A stretch of DNA of 64,000 nucleotides from Texcoconibacillus texcoconensis. Its GTDB lineage: Bacteria; Bacillota; Bacilli; Bacillales; Salisediminibacteriaceae. Shown one piece after another: positions 43,649 to 53,627 of the stretch. Below the pieces are notes generated by a model. It did not search any database and had not been told where the DNA came from. It saw nothing but the letters and a program-made list of their open reading frames with translations. The stretch covers positions 1-64,000 of the forward strand of contig NZ_JACHHB010000017.1 of assembly GCF_014202575.1 (NCBI RefSeq). Reading direction: 5' to 3'. Within the stretch, counting starts at the first letter, position 1. Every line of letters begins with the position of its first letter. Made by a program: the position numbers and the translations under genes.

Positions 43649-44321
43649 AATGTATTGTTGTGTAAATGGTTCGAATTCGGTTTGTGACCCATCCTATACA
43701 TGTAATCGTAACTACAAGTAGGAATGTTAGTAAGTACTTCACCCATCCTAAATCTTGGAACGTACTTGCAAACATCGGCTCTTCCATAATCATTTTTGCA
43801 GCAGTGTAAATTAAAATACTAGCACCAATATAAACGATAAATGGAAAACGTTTCATTAAGAATAAGATAAGCTTACTTCCCCACAAGATAATAGGGATAG
43901 AAATGATTAGCCCTAAAACAATAAGCAGGTGATTGCCGTTTGCCGCACCAGCTATGGCTAATACGTTGTCAAACCCCATGACGATATCGGCGATAATGAT
44001 AGTTTTAATCGCACCAAGGGTCGTTGTGTTCGTAGTAACATTTGTATTCTCTTCGCTAGTAATCATGAGCTGAAAGGCGATCCACAACAAAATGACACCA
44101 CCTAGAGCCATTAAGAAGGGGATATTTAACAGTAAAACGGCGATAAACGTCATAAAAATTCTTGCAATAATGGCGAGTAGAATACCGAAAAAAATGGCTT
44201 TATTTCGTTTTTCTGGGGGAAGGTTTCGGCAAGCAAGTGCAACAACGATTGCATTATCGCCACCTAAAATGATATCTATACCAACGATTGTCAGTAAAGC
44301 TAAAAAAAATTCTGAGCTCAA
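43647..44321 (-). CDS. yjbE: TerC-family membrane protein YjbE
   Basis: This 224-residue integral membrane protein has seven helices and the TerC metal-binding motifs (GIDIILGGDNAIVVALACRNLP; ADIVMGFDNVLAIAGAANGNH). TerC proteins are associated with Mn2+ export and metal loading of exported enzymes. No yybP-ykoY element is seen in its leader, unlike that of the cation exchanger at 38556. A CCTAGGAGG-type ribosome site precedes the ATG. Confidence 0.9.
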   Translation of the reverse strand: MSSEFFLALLTIVGIDIILGGDNAIVVALACRNLPPEKRNKAIFFGILLAIIARIFMTFIAVLLLNIPFLMALGGVILLWIAFQLMITSEENTNVTTNTTTLGAIKTIIIADIVMGFDNVLAIAGAANGNHLLIVLGLIISIPIILWGSKLILFLMKRFPFIVYIGASILIYTAAKMIMEEPMFASTFQDLGWVKYLLTFLLVVTITCIGWVTNRIRTIYTTIH

Positions 44322-44626
44322 TACTTGATTCCTCCTAGGCTATGGAATTAAAATATATGTTAAAATAAATGTAAAGGATCTTCCTTTCTTACTCAGACAC
44401 TTAACATAAAAGTACAACCCTACAATATATCTATACAAAACGTTGTTCTTTAAGAACTGACCACTTTATAAACTTTTAAAAGATGGGAGTAGAGGTCAAT
44501 GCTGTAGGATGAATTTGTTGAAAGTAACTGATTAAGAAGGAAGAAAAATGGGTAAATATTAAACAAACACCCGTGGGGAAGTAATTCTCTTCCGCCAAAC
44601 GATTCTTTACGAAGGGAGAGAGTAAA

Positions 44627-45292
44627 ATGGAAATCGAACGAGTAAACGAATCTACAGTGAAATTTTTTATCACTTACAATGATATAGAAAATCGAGGTTT
44701 TGACCGTGATGAGATTTGGTACAATCGTGAACGCGGAGAAGAGCTGTTTTTCGAAATGATGAATGAAGCGAGTGATCGTGAGGAATTTGAGTTGGATGGT
44801 CCCTTGTGGGTACAGGTTCATGCCTTAGAAAAAGGGTTGGAAGTTATTGTGACCCGTGGAGAAATGAACGAAGGAAATGTCAAGCTTGAAATCCCAGTAG
44901 ATAAAGAAAAATATGATGATCCAGTTGACGATAATATCGTTGATATGTTAGATCATCAATTTAACCAAAAAGATAAGAAGAAGAGAAGCTCGAAACCAGA
45001 AAAAATGAGTATTGTTCTTTCATTTGATGATTTTGAAGACATTATTTCTTTAAGTCACCGTTTCGAGGAATCCGTTCAAAATCAGCTTTATCACTTCGAA
45101 GGTGTTTATTTCTTATATGTAACTTTAGGAGCAGAATATACAGAGGAAGAGCAAGATAATATCATTAGCAGAATGTTAGAGTACGGCGATGAATCCGATA
45201 CGACAATATATCGTATTGCCGAATACGGAACAGAAATTATTGCCAATGATGCGTTAGCGGTGATTCAAGAGAACTTTGCTCCCATGACGTAA
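44627..45292 (+). CDS. mecA: Adaptor protein MecA
   Basis: This 221-residue ClpC adaptor has the N-terminal substrate-binding domain (MEIERVNESTVKFFITYNDIENRGFDRDEIW), an acidic linker and the C-terminal ClpC-binding domain. It targets ComK and other substrates to ClpCP. GAAGGGAGAG precedes ATG 44627. A terminator follows directly. Confidence 0.95.
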   Translation: MEIERVNESTVKFFITYNDIENRGFDRDEIWYNRERGEELFFEMMNEASDREEFELDGPLWVQVHALEKGLEVIVTRGEMNEGNVKLEIPVDKEKYDDPVDDNIVDMLDHQFNQKDKKKRSSKPEKMSIVLSFDDFEDIISLSHRFEESVQNQLYHFEGVYFLYVTLGAEYTEEEQDNIISRMLEYGDESDTTIYRIAEYGTEIIANDALAVIQENFAPMT

Positions 45293-45322
45293 AAAGCCGA
45301 TTTCAACGTATCGGCTTTTTTT
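45291..45322 (+). terminator. Terminator of mecA
   Basis: AAAAAGCCGAT-ttcaacgt-ATCGGCTTTTTTT, overlapping the stop codon region. Confidence 0.9.
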
Positions 45323-45443
45323 CATGCGTGAATTGTAAAACTGTGTGGGGGATACAAAGTCGTGCAGACTAGTATCTATTGCATAGCTCGGCGATCAAAT
45401 AGCAAAACGAAAATATATGCTTCTTCATTAAGGAGTCCCCGGT

Positions 45444-46955
45444 ATGAAAAAACAAATTCAAGTTATCGTTTTCATCGCGTTAATTATCGTTTTCTTATAT
45501 GTAACAAAAGGTTATTGGGAAAATTGGTTAGTCGGTTACTTTAGTATTTTTCTTTCATTAAGTGCTTTCTTTATTGCTATCGTCATTTTCTTGGAGAACC
45601 GCCATCCTGCGAAAACGATTACTTGGTTAATTGTACTTGGTGTATTTCCGATTTTTGGATTCTTCTTTTATTTATTGTTTGGCCAAAACCATCGTAAGGA
45701 AAAGTCATTCTCAAAGAAAGCGATTTTAGACGAACAAGCATTCAATAAAATTGAAGGGAACCGTGCACTTGATGAAAGCAAGCTAAATGAAATGGCTGGC
45801 GGTCAACAAAAGTTGTTTCGTTTAGCACATCATTTGGCGAATAACCCTATCTCTTTTTCCACGCATACGCGTGTGTTGACTGATGGTAAGGAAACTTTTG
45901 CTTACATAAAACAAGCACTTGAATCAGCGACAGATCATATTCACCTTGTCTATTATATCGTTCGTGATGATCATCTCGGACAAGAAATCAAAGACATTTT
46001 GATCCGTAAAGCGCGTGATGGGGTGAAAGTACGTTTTCTTTACGATTCGGTAGGAAGTTGGAAATTGTCGGACAGCTATGTGCGACAATTGCGTGAAGAG
46101 GGCGTTGATATGAAGCCGTTTTCTCCAGTGACGTTTCCGATATTGAACAATAAGATTAATTATAGAAACCACAGAAAAATTGTTGTCGTTGATTCAAATT
46201 ATGGTTTTATCGGTGGGTTAAATATCGGTGATGAATACTTAGGAAAAAATCGCTATTTTGGTCATTGGCGAGATACGCATTTATTAGTTCAAGGAGAAGC
46301 GGTTCGCAGTTTACAACTCATTTTCTTGCGCGATTGGTATTATGCAACAGGAGAGGCAGCGCTAAAGCAAAGTTACTTGTCTCCTAAGCTTCCTGATACG
46401 GAGTCTTATGGTGGTGTGCAAATGATTGCAAGCGGGCCTGATACGCGTTGGGAAGTGATTAAAAAGCTGTTTTTCTCAATGATTTCTTCAGCTAAGAAAA
46501 CGGTATGGATCGCGTCACCGTATTTTATTCCTGACGAGGATATTTTAAGTGCTTTAAAAATTGCTGCTCTTAGTGGCGTTGATGTAAGGCTTCTTATGCC
46601 GAGTCGTCCTGATAAACGAACCGTTTTCTATGCGTCGCGTTCTTACTTTCCGGAATTATTAGAAGCAGGTGTGAAAATTTACGAGTACAATCGTGGCTTT
46701 ATGCACAGTAAATTGATCATCGTTGATCAAGAAATTGCCTCGATCGGTACGGCAAATATGGATATGCGTAGTTTTCATCTAAACTTTGAGGCAAATGCCT
46801 TCTTGTACAAAACGAGAAGTGTGAATACACTTGTTAGTGACTTTATTTATGACATGGAACATTCTACGATTATTCGTTATGAAGCTTTTAAAAAACGTTC
46901 TTTTTTGTCTAAATTATTAGAATCAACGTCAAGGTTATTGTCACCATTGCTATAG
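45444..46955 (+). CDS. cls: Cardiolipin synthase
   Basis: This 503-residue phospholipase D-superfamily enzyme condenses two phosphatidylglycerols into cardiolipin. Two N-terminal membrane helices (about 5-22 and 32-58) precede two HKD motifs, HRKIVVVD (about 238) and HSKLIIVD (about 418). The length and the FYLLFGQNHRKEK linker match bacterial Cls. AAGGAG lies upstream of ATG. It ends in a terminator. Confidence 0.95.
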   Translation: MKKQIQVIVFIALIIVFLYVTKGYWENWLVGYFSIFLSLSAFFIAIVIFLENRHPAKTITWLIVLGVFPIFGFFFYLLFGQNHRKEKSFSKKAILDEQAFNKIEGNRALDESKLNEMAGGQQKLFRLAHHLANNPISFSTHTRVLTDGKETFAYIKQALESATDHIHLVYYIVRDDHLGQEIKDILIRKARDGVKVRFLYDSVGSWKLSDSYVRQLREEGVDMKPFSPVTFPILNNKINYRNHRKIVVVDSNYGFIGGLNIGDEYLGKNRYFGHWRDTHLLVQGEAVRSLQLIFLRDWYYATGEAALKQSYLSPKLPDTESYGGVQMIASGPDTRWEVIKKLFFSMISSAKKTVWIASPYFIPDEDILSALKIAALSGVDVRLLMPSRPDKRTVFYASRSYFPELLEAGVKIYEYNRGFMHSKLIIVDQEIASIGTANMDMRSFHLNFEANAFLYKTRSVNTLVSDFIYDMEHSTIIRYEAFKKRSFLSKLLESTSRLLSPLL

Positions 46956-46991
46956 AAAGGAAAGCCTCTTCACGAGAGGTTTCCTTTTCCT
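46956..46991 (+). terminator. Terminator of cls
   Basis: GGAAAGCCTCT-tcacg-AGAGGTTTCC followed by TTTTCC. Confidence 0.8.
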
Positions 46992-47032
46992 TGGTCAATG
47001 TGAAGTGTTTAACAAAATTGAGGAGGGATGAA

Positions 47033-48268
47033 ATGGATATCGCGCTAGATGAAAACGGAAAAAGTGTTTCATTATCTGTTGCAATAACAAGAGAACAATG
47101 GCAAAGAATTCGACATGAACAGTCGTTTTATTGTCCAATATGTAAGGAAAAAGTATTGTTAAAGTTAGGGCTTGAAAAGAAATGGCATTTTGCTCACCGT
47201 ACAGATAGTCAATGTGTAAATGGATCTCCTCTAGAATCAAAAGAGCACCAAAATGCAAAACAACTTCTTTATGAATGGTTAAGCCGTTACCACAACTACG
47301 TTGAACAAGAAGCTCAAGTCCCTTCTTTGCCACTTCGCCCTGATGTGTTTTTTCAACGGTTTAATCAATACTACAGCTTTGAAATCCAGCGTTCAGCCAT
47401 TGACCCCATTGATTTTTATTCCAGGCATGTAACTTATCTCAATAACGACATTCAACCACTTTGGTTAGGTTGCAAAAGTCAACTCCGCCGTAAATCAGAA
47501 TGCGAATTCCACTTTTCTTCACTCGATTGGTTACTCTTACAGACTTCACTCACTTCTTTTCCACAGCAAGCGATCGGTTATATCGATGTACAAAACAAAG
47601 CTATCATCCAACTTTCTTATCCCATACCATTAGCACCCAATAATATTTACGCTCAACCAAAAGTACTACATTTGAATGAACATCCATTTCAAGAAAAGCT
47701 TTTTCTACCAAGTGACGATTATCATTGGAACAAAATATGTGACCATTGGAAAAAACAACGCCACAAATGGCGAACACAAACGTATCGGCAACTTTCACGG
47801 GCGGAATCTTATATGAATGAAGTTTATCGTTCATTTTTAATGAACCTCAATTATTTTCCGTCACTATGTTGTTTTCCAATCCCTTCATCGATTGTGATTC
47901 GAACACCTCCGCCATTATGGCAAAGTTGGATTGTCTTCAAATTTTTATCCAAGTATCGCCTTCATCAAGTTTTTACGCTTGATATCCTCATTGAACAATT
48001 TCTCCACTGTGTAAAACGAAACATTTTTGATATTCGTCCTTCATTATTTGAGACACCTCATGAATCACTCATCCGTCCATTTAACGATTACTTATATTGT
48101 TTAGAACATGTAGGATTTCTTGAACAAGTGCGACCAGGTCAATATGTACGAAGAAAGAAAATATCAATTTGTAGTGATTTGGAGGAATTAGTAAAGGAAG
48201 ACGAAAAAGTTCATAATATCTATAGCAGAGAAGCATTTGCCAAAATAATGTTTCGCGTGTCAAACTAA
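47033..48268 (+). CDS. coiA: Competence protein CoiA
   Basis: This protein of about 411 residues has an N-terminal zinc finger (CPICKEKVLLKLG...WHFAH) and a nuclease-like core (LPLRPDVFF...YSFEIQRSAID) with the D-ExQ catalytic pattern. CoiA acts in recombination of incoming DNA during transformation. ATG 47033 follows GAGGAGGG. The C-terminal half is poorly conserved in the family. It sits between cls and pepF, as yjbF does in B. subtilis. Confidence 0.88.
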   Translation: MDIALDENGKSVSLSVAITREQWQRIRHEQSFYCPICKEKVLLKLGLEKKWHFAHRTDSQCVNGSPLESKEHQNAKQLLYEWLSRYHNYVEQEAQVPSLPLRPDVFFQRFNQYYSFEIQRSAIDPIDFYSRHVTYLNNDIQPLWLGCKSQLRRKSECEFHFSSLDWLLLQTSLTSFPQQAIGYIDVQNKAIIQLSYPIPLAPNNIYAQPKVLHLNEHPFQEKLFLPSDDYHWNKICDHWKKQRHKWRTQTYRQLSRAESYMNEVYRSFLMNLNYFPSLCCFPIPSSIVIRTPPPLWQSWIVFKFLSKYRLHQVFTLDILIEQFLHCVKRNIFDIRPSLFETPHESLIRPFNDYLYCLEHVGFLEQVRPGQYVRRKKISICSDLEELVKEDEKVHNIYSREAFAKIMFRVSN

Positions 48269-48366
48269 AGTGTTAGAGAAAAGGATTTTTTTCCTTGATC
48301 TCGAATCAATGAAAAGATAGCTTATCTTGCTAAGCTGTCGGATATATTTTTGGAGGTGTATCAAAG

Positions 48367-50181
48367 ATGGCAGATACAAAAAAGTCGTTACCTAAGCGTG
48401 AAGAGGTTCCACATGAGCGAAAATGGGATTTAGAAGATATTTTTGCAACGGATGATGATTGGGAACAGGCGTTTCAAGAAGTAAAGGAAATGATTCCAAA
48501 ATTAAAAGAATTTAAAGGACGCCTATCAGAATCGGCAGATGTTTTATATGAAGCATTGACGTATCAAGATGAAGTATCAAAAAAGTTAGGGAAAGTATTT
48601 AATTACGCCCATATGCGGTATGATCAAGATACAACGAATTCTTTTTATCAAGGTTTAGAAGACAGAGCGTCCAATTTGATCTCCCAAGTTCAAAGTGCCT
48701 CTTCTTATGTCACGCCGGAAATATTATCAATACCTCAGGAGACAATCGATCAATTTTTAAATGAAAACCAAGAGTTAAAGTTATATGAACATATCTTAGA
48801 TCAATTAAATAAACAACGCCCGCACGTTTTAAGTGAAAAAGAGGAGTCCTTGTTAGCACAAGCAAGTGAAGTGACAAGTGCACCGTCCAACACGTTTGGT
48901 ATGTTAAATAACGCAGACATGAAGTTTCCGACCATCAAAGACGAAGATGGAGAGGAAGTAGAAGTGACACATGGACGCCTTCTTCAGTTTTTACAAAGTG
49001 ATGACCGTCGCGTACGTCATGATGCATTTAAAGCTGTATACGATACGTATGGTCGCTTTAAAAATACGTTTGCAAGCACACTGAACGGAAACGTAAAGAA
49101 TAATATTTTTAATGCCAATATACGTGATTATGAGTCGGCTCGTGAAGCGGCATTAAGTGATAATCATATTCCGGAAGTGGTATATGACCAACTCGTAGAA
49201 ACGGTAAATGACAATCTTCATTTATTACATCGCTATGTGAATATTCGTAAGCGTGCACTCAAGCTCGATGACATTCATATGTATGATTTATATACGCCGA
49301 TTGTAAAAGACGTAGATATGGAAATCTCTTATGAAAAAGCGCAAGAACTTGTTTTGAACGGCGTTGAACCACTTGGAGAAGAGTATGTGAATGCTGTTAA
49401 AGAAGGATTTGAAAATCGCTGGGTTGACGTTGAAGAGAATGTTGGAAAAAGAAGTGGGGCATATTCTTCAGGTACGTACGGTACAAAACCTTATATTTTG
49501 ATGAATTGGCAAGATAATGTAAATAACTTATTTACGTTGGCACACGAGTTTGGACACTCGTTACACAGTTATTACACGCACAAACATCAACCGTTTCCGT
49601 ATGCGAACTACTCAATTTTTGTTGCTGAAGTTGCCTCGACATGTAACGAAGCTTTGTTAGGTCACTATATGCAAAATGTAACTGAAGATAAAAAAGAGAA
49701 GTTATACTTATTGAATCATTTTCTAGAAGGATTTCGTGGGACGGTCTTTCGTCAAACGATGTTTGCTGAATTTGAACAAATCATTCATGAAAGAGCAGCT
49801 AATGGAGAGCCGCTTACGCCAGATCTTTTAACAAGTATTTATTACGATTTAAATAAAAAATATTTCGGTAGTGAAATGACCGTAGATGAAGAAATTGGCT
49901 TAGAGTGGGCGAGAATCCCTCATTTTTATATGAACTTCTACGTTTATCAGTACGCAACAGGCTACAGTGCGGCAACGGCATTATCAAGCCAGATTTTAGA
50001 TGAGGGTGAACCTGCTGTAGAGAGGTATCTTGACTTCTTAAAAGCAGGGAGCTCAGATTATCCAATTGAAGTCTTGAAGCGAGCAGGCGTAGATATGACA
50101 TCGAAAGAGCCGATTCAAGAAGCATTTACAGTGTTTGAACAAACATTAGACGAAATGGAGAAACTTTTGTTTGAGGAATAA
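48367..50181 (+). CDS. pepF: Oligoendopeptidase F
   Basis: This 604-residue M3B zinc metallopeptidase has HEFGHSLH (about residue 391) and a downstream glutamate (FVAEVASTCNEALL) completing the zinc site. It degrades peptides of about 7-17 residues in the cytoplasm. TGGAGGTG precedes its ATG. The gene order matches yjbG of B. subtilis. Confidence 0.95.
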   Translation: MADTKKSLPKREEVPHERKWDLEDIFATDDDWEQAFQEVKEMIPKLKEFKGRLSESADVLYEALTYQDEVSKKLGKVFNYAHMRYDQDTTNSFYQGLEDRASNLISQVQSASSYVTPEILSIPQETIDQFLNENQELKLYEHILDQLNKQRPHVLSEKEESLLAQASEVTSAPSNTFGMLNNADMKFPTIKDEDGEEVEVTHGRLLQFLQSDDRRVRHDAFKAVYDTYGRFKNTFASTLNGNVKNNIFNANIRDYESAREAALSDNHIPEVVYDQLVETVNDNLHLLHRYVNIRKRALKLDDIHMYDLYTPIVKDVDMEISYEKAQELVLNGVEPLGEEYVNAVKEGFENRWVDVEENVGKRSGAYSSGTYGTKPYILMNWQDNVNNLFTLAHEFGHSLHSYYTHKHQPFPYANYSIFVAEVASTCNEALLGHYMQNVTEDKKEKLYLLNHFLEGFRGTVFRQTMFAEFEQIIHERAANGEPLTPDLLTSIYYDLNKKYFGSEMTVDEEIGLEWARIPHFYMNFYVYQYATGYSAATALSSQILDEGEPAVERYLDFLKAGSSDYPIEVLKRAGVDMTSKEPIQEAFTVFEQTLDEMEKLLFEE

Positions 50182-50200
50182 AAGTATAATATAAAATGTA

Positions 50201-50248
50201 GAGGTCAGCCGTGATGGTTGCTCGTTTTGCAACTGTCGGCTGACCTCA
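50201..50248. terminator. Hairpin between convergent pepF and the small membrane gene
   Basis: GAGGTCAGCCG pairs with CGGCTGACCTC. There is no T-run on the plus strand, so termination strength is uncertain. Confidence 0.5.
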
Positions 50249-50271
50249 ATTTCTAGTTCACTGAGTTTTGA

Positions 50272-50448
50272 TTAAAACCCTCTAAATTGATGACGGCGAT
50301 TCCATCGGTAAACGAGATATAAGATGCTTAATAATAATGCTGGTGCAGCAACCCAAAGGGGGAAAATACGCAATAGCCCTAGGAGTAATCCGTAAAAGCT
50401 GAGTAATACAGCAATTAAAGCAATAATGATTGAAATTGAGGAACCCAT
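50272..50448 (-). CDS. Small two-helix membrane protein (YizD-like position)
   Basis: Direct translation gives 58 residues: two helices (about 4-26 and 30-48) and a basic tail (YRWNRRHQFRGF). ATG 50448 has GGTGAGGTG six bases upstream. Its position between pepF and spxH matches yizD of B. subtilis; homology is likely but unconfirmed. Confidence 0.7.
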   Translation of the reverse strand: MGSSISIIIALIAVLLSFYGLLLGLLRIFPLWVAAPALLLSILYLVYRWNRRHQFRGF

Positions 50449-50697
50449 CTAGCACACCTCACCCGTAACCTATATTACTTCATATATATGATGACAAGTT
50501 TAAAAATAGACGAGCAATAGTTTGGCATTTTTGTGAATAATTTCACGAATGTATTGTCTCCGTATATTGAGTTTGCTATAGTAAGAATTGTGAAAGGAAG
50601 CACATAACTCCCCCTAAAGTTTATGTGATGTCGCAACCTCCTATAATGTGTAGGCATATCCCTTTCATGCTACCAAACCTTGACAATGTTCCAAATG

Positions 50698-50735
50698 AAA
50701 GAAAAGCTAGGTCAACCCCTCCTAGCTTTTTCTTT
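50698..50735. terminator. Symmetrical terminator in the pepF-spxH gap
   Basis: AAAGAAAAGCTAGG-tcaacccct-CCTAGCTTTTTCTTT works on either strand. No gene ends immediately beside it on the plus strand, which hints at an unannotated transcript. Confidence 0.7.
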
Positions 50736-50796
50736 CGTTTAGGCTGTTTTCTAAAAGATTGTTGCTTCTTAAAGAATTCGTTCGTACTCGAATTGG

Positions 50797-50979
50797 CTAC
50801 AGGTCGGTCGTGGTTGCGATCGCGGACATACTGTCCGGATCCTCAGCGAACGACAAGGTGAACGTGACCGCATTTATCCAACCTAGATTCGACACTTTCG
50901 CTTCTCCGAGTTTATCAAGAACAACAACGTTCAAGAAAAGACCTTCGTTTACAAGACGACCCCTACCAACACGGTATAC
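50797..50979 (-). pseudogene. Coding-like fragment of unknown origin
   Basis: A 60-codon stop-free minus-strand stretch (50979 to the TAG at 50797) has natural composition and codon usage (RLVNEGLFLNVVVLD...; GWINAVTFTLSFAEDPD...). It has no good start codon or ribosome site. A frame change near its end continues as another protein-like, Lys-rich stretch. The region has higher G+C than its neighbours. It is probably a truncated or frameshifted gene; no family recognised. Confidence 0.4.
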
Positions 50980-51033
50980 CTACCTAAAAAAACACCTCTA
51001 TCAGAGGTGCTTCATTCCTTCTTTCATTCTACT

Positions 51034-51963
51034 TTACTCTTGGCCAATATAATACCATAGTTTACTAAAACGATGAGGAATTGCTTCAACCTTTTGCTTT
51101 AGCTGCAGCTTTTTCATTTCTTTTTCGACGGTTTCATAAGACCAATCATAAACGACGGAAATCTCTTTCGTCGCCACACAACGATAAAAAGATAAAAACT
51201 GTTCCAATGGCATTTGTGGGCATTTTTCAGGTGTTTCCCCTAGCATATCAGTTAAGACATTTTCATAAACTTCGTAATCGTAGTCACCAGGTACCTTCAA
51301 CCCAGGCTCTTCCACATTATCATTAAAAAATAGAAGGGTTGGAAAAGATTGCACATCCATTTCTTGCATCGTTTTTAAGTCAGCATGGTAAGCTTTTTCT
51401 GCTGTTTCCGAGTAAAGGTCTTTTTCGAATTCTTGACGGTCCATTCCCTCCACATGATCTGAGCATTGAATTAATACGTCTTCTTCAGCGATATTTTTCT
51501 TGTGTAAAAATAATGCTTCTCGTAATTGACGCATATATTTAACGCCAATGACCTTCCCTTGCAATTCGGCAGCCTTTAGAGCAATAAAAACCTTTTTAGG
51601 TGTAGAAATAGGATTTTCTTTCCATACGTTACCATCGCAAGGCATGCCTGTTCTGCAAGCAGTATCATCCCATTGTTTAGCTCTTTCGACAAGGTGGCGT
51701 ATCGAAGTTTCTTTCACAGATGGATTCATTGAGCGTAATTGGTTACCGAGAAAATAACGAAGCTGGAAATAAGGAGAATAGTCCATTTGCAGCTTTTTTA
51801 CTATTGGTTCAAACGCCCACGATTCAGGACAAAGCGGATCGATGAACAAATATATTTCTAAAGGTTTATTTTCGTGACTTTGAACATAGAACGAAGCAGG
51901 CTCTTGAGGACAACATAAACCTGTGTCGTCTTCGCAGAAAAAAGTGTCGTTGTTCGTAGGCAT
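51034..51963 (-). CDS. spxH: ClpXP adaptor SpxH (YjbH), DsbA-like
   Basis: This 309-residue DsbA-superfamily protein delivers Spx to ClpXP for degradation. The thioredoxin-fold start carries the active-site-like motif FIDPLCPESWAFEP (about residues 37-50), and other Cys residues (TGLCCPQEP at the N-terminus) are candidate redox or zinc ligands. GGAGAG lies upstream of ATG 51963. The truncated haemoglobin gene lies 20 bases upstream in the same operon. Confidence 0.93.
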   Translation of the reverse strand: MPTNNDTFFCEDDTGLCCPQEPASFYVQSHENKPLEIYLFIDPLCPESWAFEPIVKKLQMDYSPYFQLRYFLGNQLRSMNPSVKETSIRHLVERAKQWDDTACRTGMPCDGNVWKENPISTPKKVFIALKAAELQGKVIGVKYMRQLREALFLHKKNIAEEDVLIQCSDHVEGMDRQEFEKDLYSETAEKAYHADLKTMQEMDVQSFPTLLFFNDNVEEPGLKVPGDYDYEVYENVLTDMLGETPEKCPQMPLEQFLSFYRCVATKEISVVYDWSYETVEKEMKKLQLKQKVEAIPHRFSKLWYYIGQE

Positions 51964-51983
51964 GGACTTATCTCTCCTTTCCG

Positions 51984-52376
51984 TTAAGAGGGTTCCGAGC
52001 TATTCACCATATGATTGGCGGTAAATTGTAGTCGCTCGATCATTTCCGTTCGTAACGGTTCACCGATAGGTTCTTCATCAATGGCACGTATCATGCATTC
52101 AATCCAACGTTTGGCACGTGTTGGGGTGATTTGAAAAGGCATATGTCGAGCACGTAACATCGGGTGACCATGTTCTTGGCTATATAATGGAGGGCCACCG
52201 AAAAATTGCGTCAAAAATTGCTTTTGTTTTCTTGCAGTTTCAGTTAAGTCGTCTGGGAAAATCGGAGCTAATTCAGGATGATTTGAAACGTAATGATAAA
52301 AACGATCAACAATACTTGAAAGTTGATTTTCACCAATACGTTCATAAATGGATTGTTCCGAAGTCATTTTTAACAA
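51984..52376 (-). CDS. yjbI: Truncated haemoglobin, group II (YjbI)
   Basis: This 130-residue 2-on-2 globin has the group II features QFFGGPPLYSQEHGHPMLRARHMPFQI (with the proximal-helix His) and an N-terminal YERIGENQLSSIVDRFYHYV. It binds O2 or NO, and a role in oxidative or NO protection fits an organism that produces nitrite. It is co-transcribed with spxH. Confidence 0.93.
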   Translation of the reverse strand: MLKMTSEQSIYERIGENQLSSIVDRFYHYVSNHPELAPIFPDDLTETARKQKQFLTQFFGGPPLYSQEHGHPMLRARHMPFQITPTRAKRWIECMIRAIDEEPIGEPLRTEMIERLQFTANHMVNSSEPS

Positions 52377-52454
52377 ACCCCTTAGGCAATCATAATTACA
52401 GAGTCATTGTAGCAATCATAGATGTTTGACTCAAATAATATGATCAAATCGTAA

Positions 52455-53039
52455 TTATTGTAATGCTTGTTTCCGCAAATAGAAGCGTTCAATTTTGTTT
52501 GGTGTTTTCCGTTTTGGAATGTTGTATTCTTCAAGTAATGTAGTGATGAATTTTTGTGCTTTTTCTTCTTCGTCTGCTTCGAATTCTACTTCATAGTCTG
52601 TCGTGTCTAAATAGTCACTTTTATCGAGAACGATTAACCCTTCTGGTTGTTTTTTCTCTAAGCGTTCGGTCGTGAGTGATCCTAAAGGAGAAATCTTTCC
52701 TTTAAAACCGTCAATTAGTTGCTCGATTTGTTTATGTACGGAGCCTAGTGGCATGGCTCCATTTGTTAATAATTCTTCAAACTGATCTTTTGATATTTTA
52801 TCGTGTGTCTCCAACAAACCAACTTCATTTGGTTGTTTTAATGTCAGGACGTAGTCACCGTTCTTTTGGCGAACACGTAGGGCACTCGATTTTTCTTTTA
52901 ACTGAAAGGTTTCTGTATCAAAATAGTAATTTGTTTGTTTAACAGGGGTTTCCTGATTTGAAAAAAACGATTCTCTTAACTGTTCATACTCTGTTTTTTC
53001 TAATAAATTTTTAACTTCAATTTCAATTTCTTGTGTCAT
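52455..53039 (-). CDS. yjbK: CYTH-domain protein YjbK
   Basis: This protein of about 194 residues has the CYTH (triphosphate tunnel metalloenzyme) signature QEIEIEVKNLL at its start (ExExK), RVRQKNGDYVLTLKQP, and later charged strands (DYEVEFEADEEE; KIERFY). It probably hydrolyses a triphosphate such as inorganic PPPi. ATG 53039 follows TAGGAGTG. Its divergent neighbour yjbL-yjbM matches B. subtilis order. Confidence 0.9.
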   Translation of the reverse strand: MTQEIEIEVKNLLEKTEYEQLRESFFSNQETPVKQTNYYFDTETFQLKEKSSALRVRQKNGDYVLTLKQPNEVGLLETHDKISKDQFEELLTNGAMPLGSVHKQIEQLIDGFKGKISPLGSLTTERLEKKQPEGLIVLDKSDYLDTTDYEVEFEADEEEKAQKFITTLLEEYNIPKRKTPNKIERFYLRKQALQ

Positions 53040-53191
53040 GAAAACACTCCTACGTTCCAGTCTCAATTACCGACTATATTATTCCATAGCTATAGAGTTA
53101 TTGCAATTTTTTAGTGTCTCCATTATCGAGTAGAACTTTTTTATGATAAACTGATGATGGAGGTAAGTTGATTTAGAATGGAGGAGTACAC

Positions 53192-53599
53192 GTGACAAAA
53201 ATGTGGGAAGTATCACATATCACACACAATAAACAAGGGTGGATTGCTGAAGTCAATGCCAATGAGAGTATTGAAGAATTGGAGGCATACCATCCGGCAG
53301 AAAGAATATTAACTGATTCAAAACGCTGTTCTTTTATCTATGTGATGGAAGATGAAGAACAATTCAATTATCTTTTATTCCCGATAAACACATGGGAAAC
53401 GATACAAAATGGGATAGAAGAAAAAGAACCGATGTATTTGAAATGGGTGTCAAATTCAAACGAAGAGAAAGTAGTGAAACTCGGACAATTTTGGGAAGAA
53501 CTAGATTACCTTCTCGAAAACATTCGTGGGAATGGCAACTATGGGAATGAAATGGTAGAAGCTGTAGAGCGAGTGTTTTTTGCTCATCATCATGAATAA
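53192..53599 (+). CDS. yjbL: UPF0738 family protein YjbL
   Basis: This 135-residue acidic soluble protein of unknown function belongs to UPF0738 (WLAEV-like opening, SIEELEAYHPAERILTDSKRCSFIYVME, and a Trp-rich centre). It lies 28 bases before the alarmone synthetase gene and is likely co-transcribed with it. Confidence 0.82.
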   Translation: MTKMWEVSHITHNKQGWIAEVNANESIEELEAYHPAERILTDSKRCSFIYVMEDEEQFNYLLFPINTWETIQNGIEEKEPMYLKWVSNSNEEKVVKLGQFWEELDYLLENIRGNGNYGNEMVEAVERVFFAHHHE

Positions 53600-53627
53600 A
53601 TGATTTCCGAGCTGGGGGCGTTTTCAC

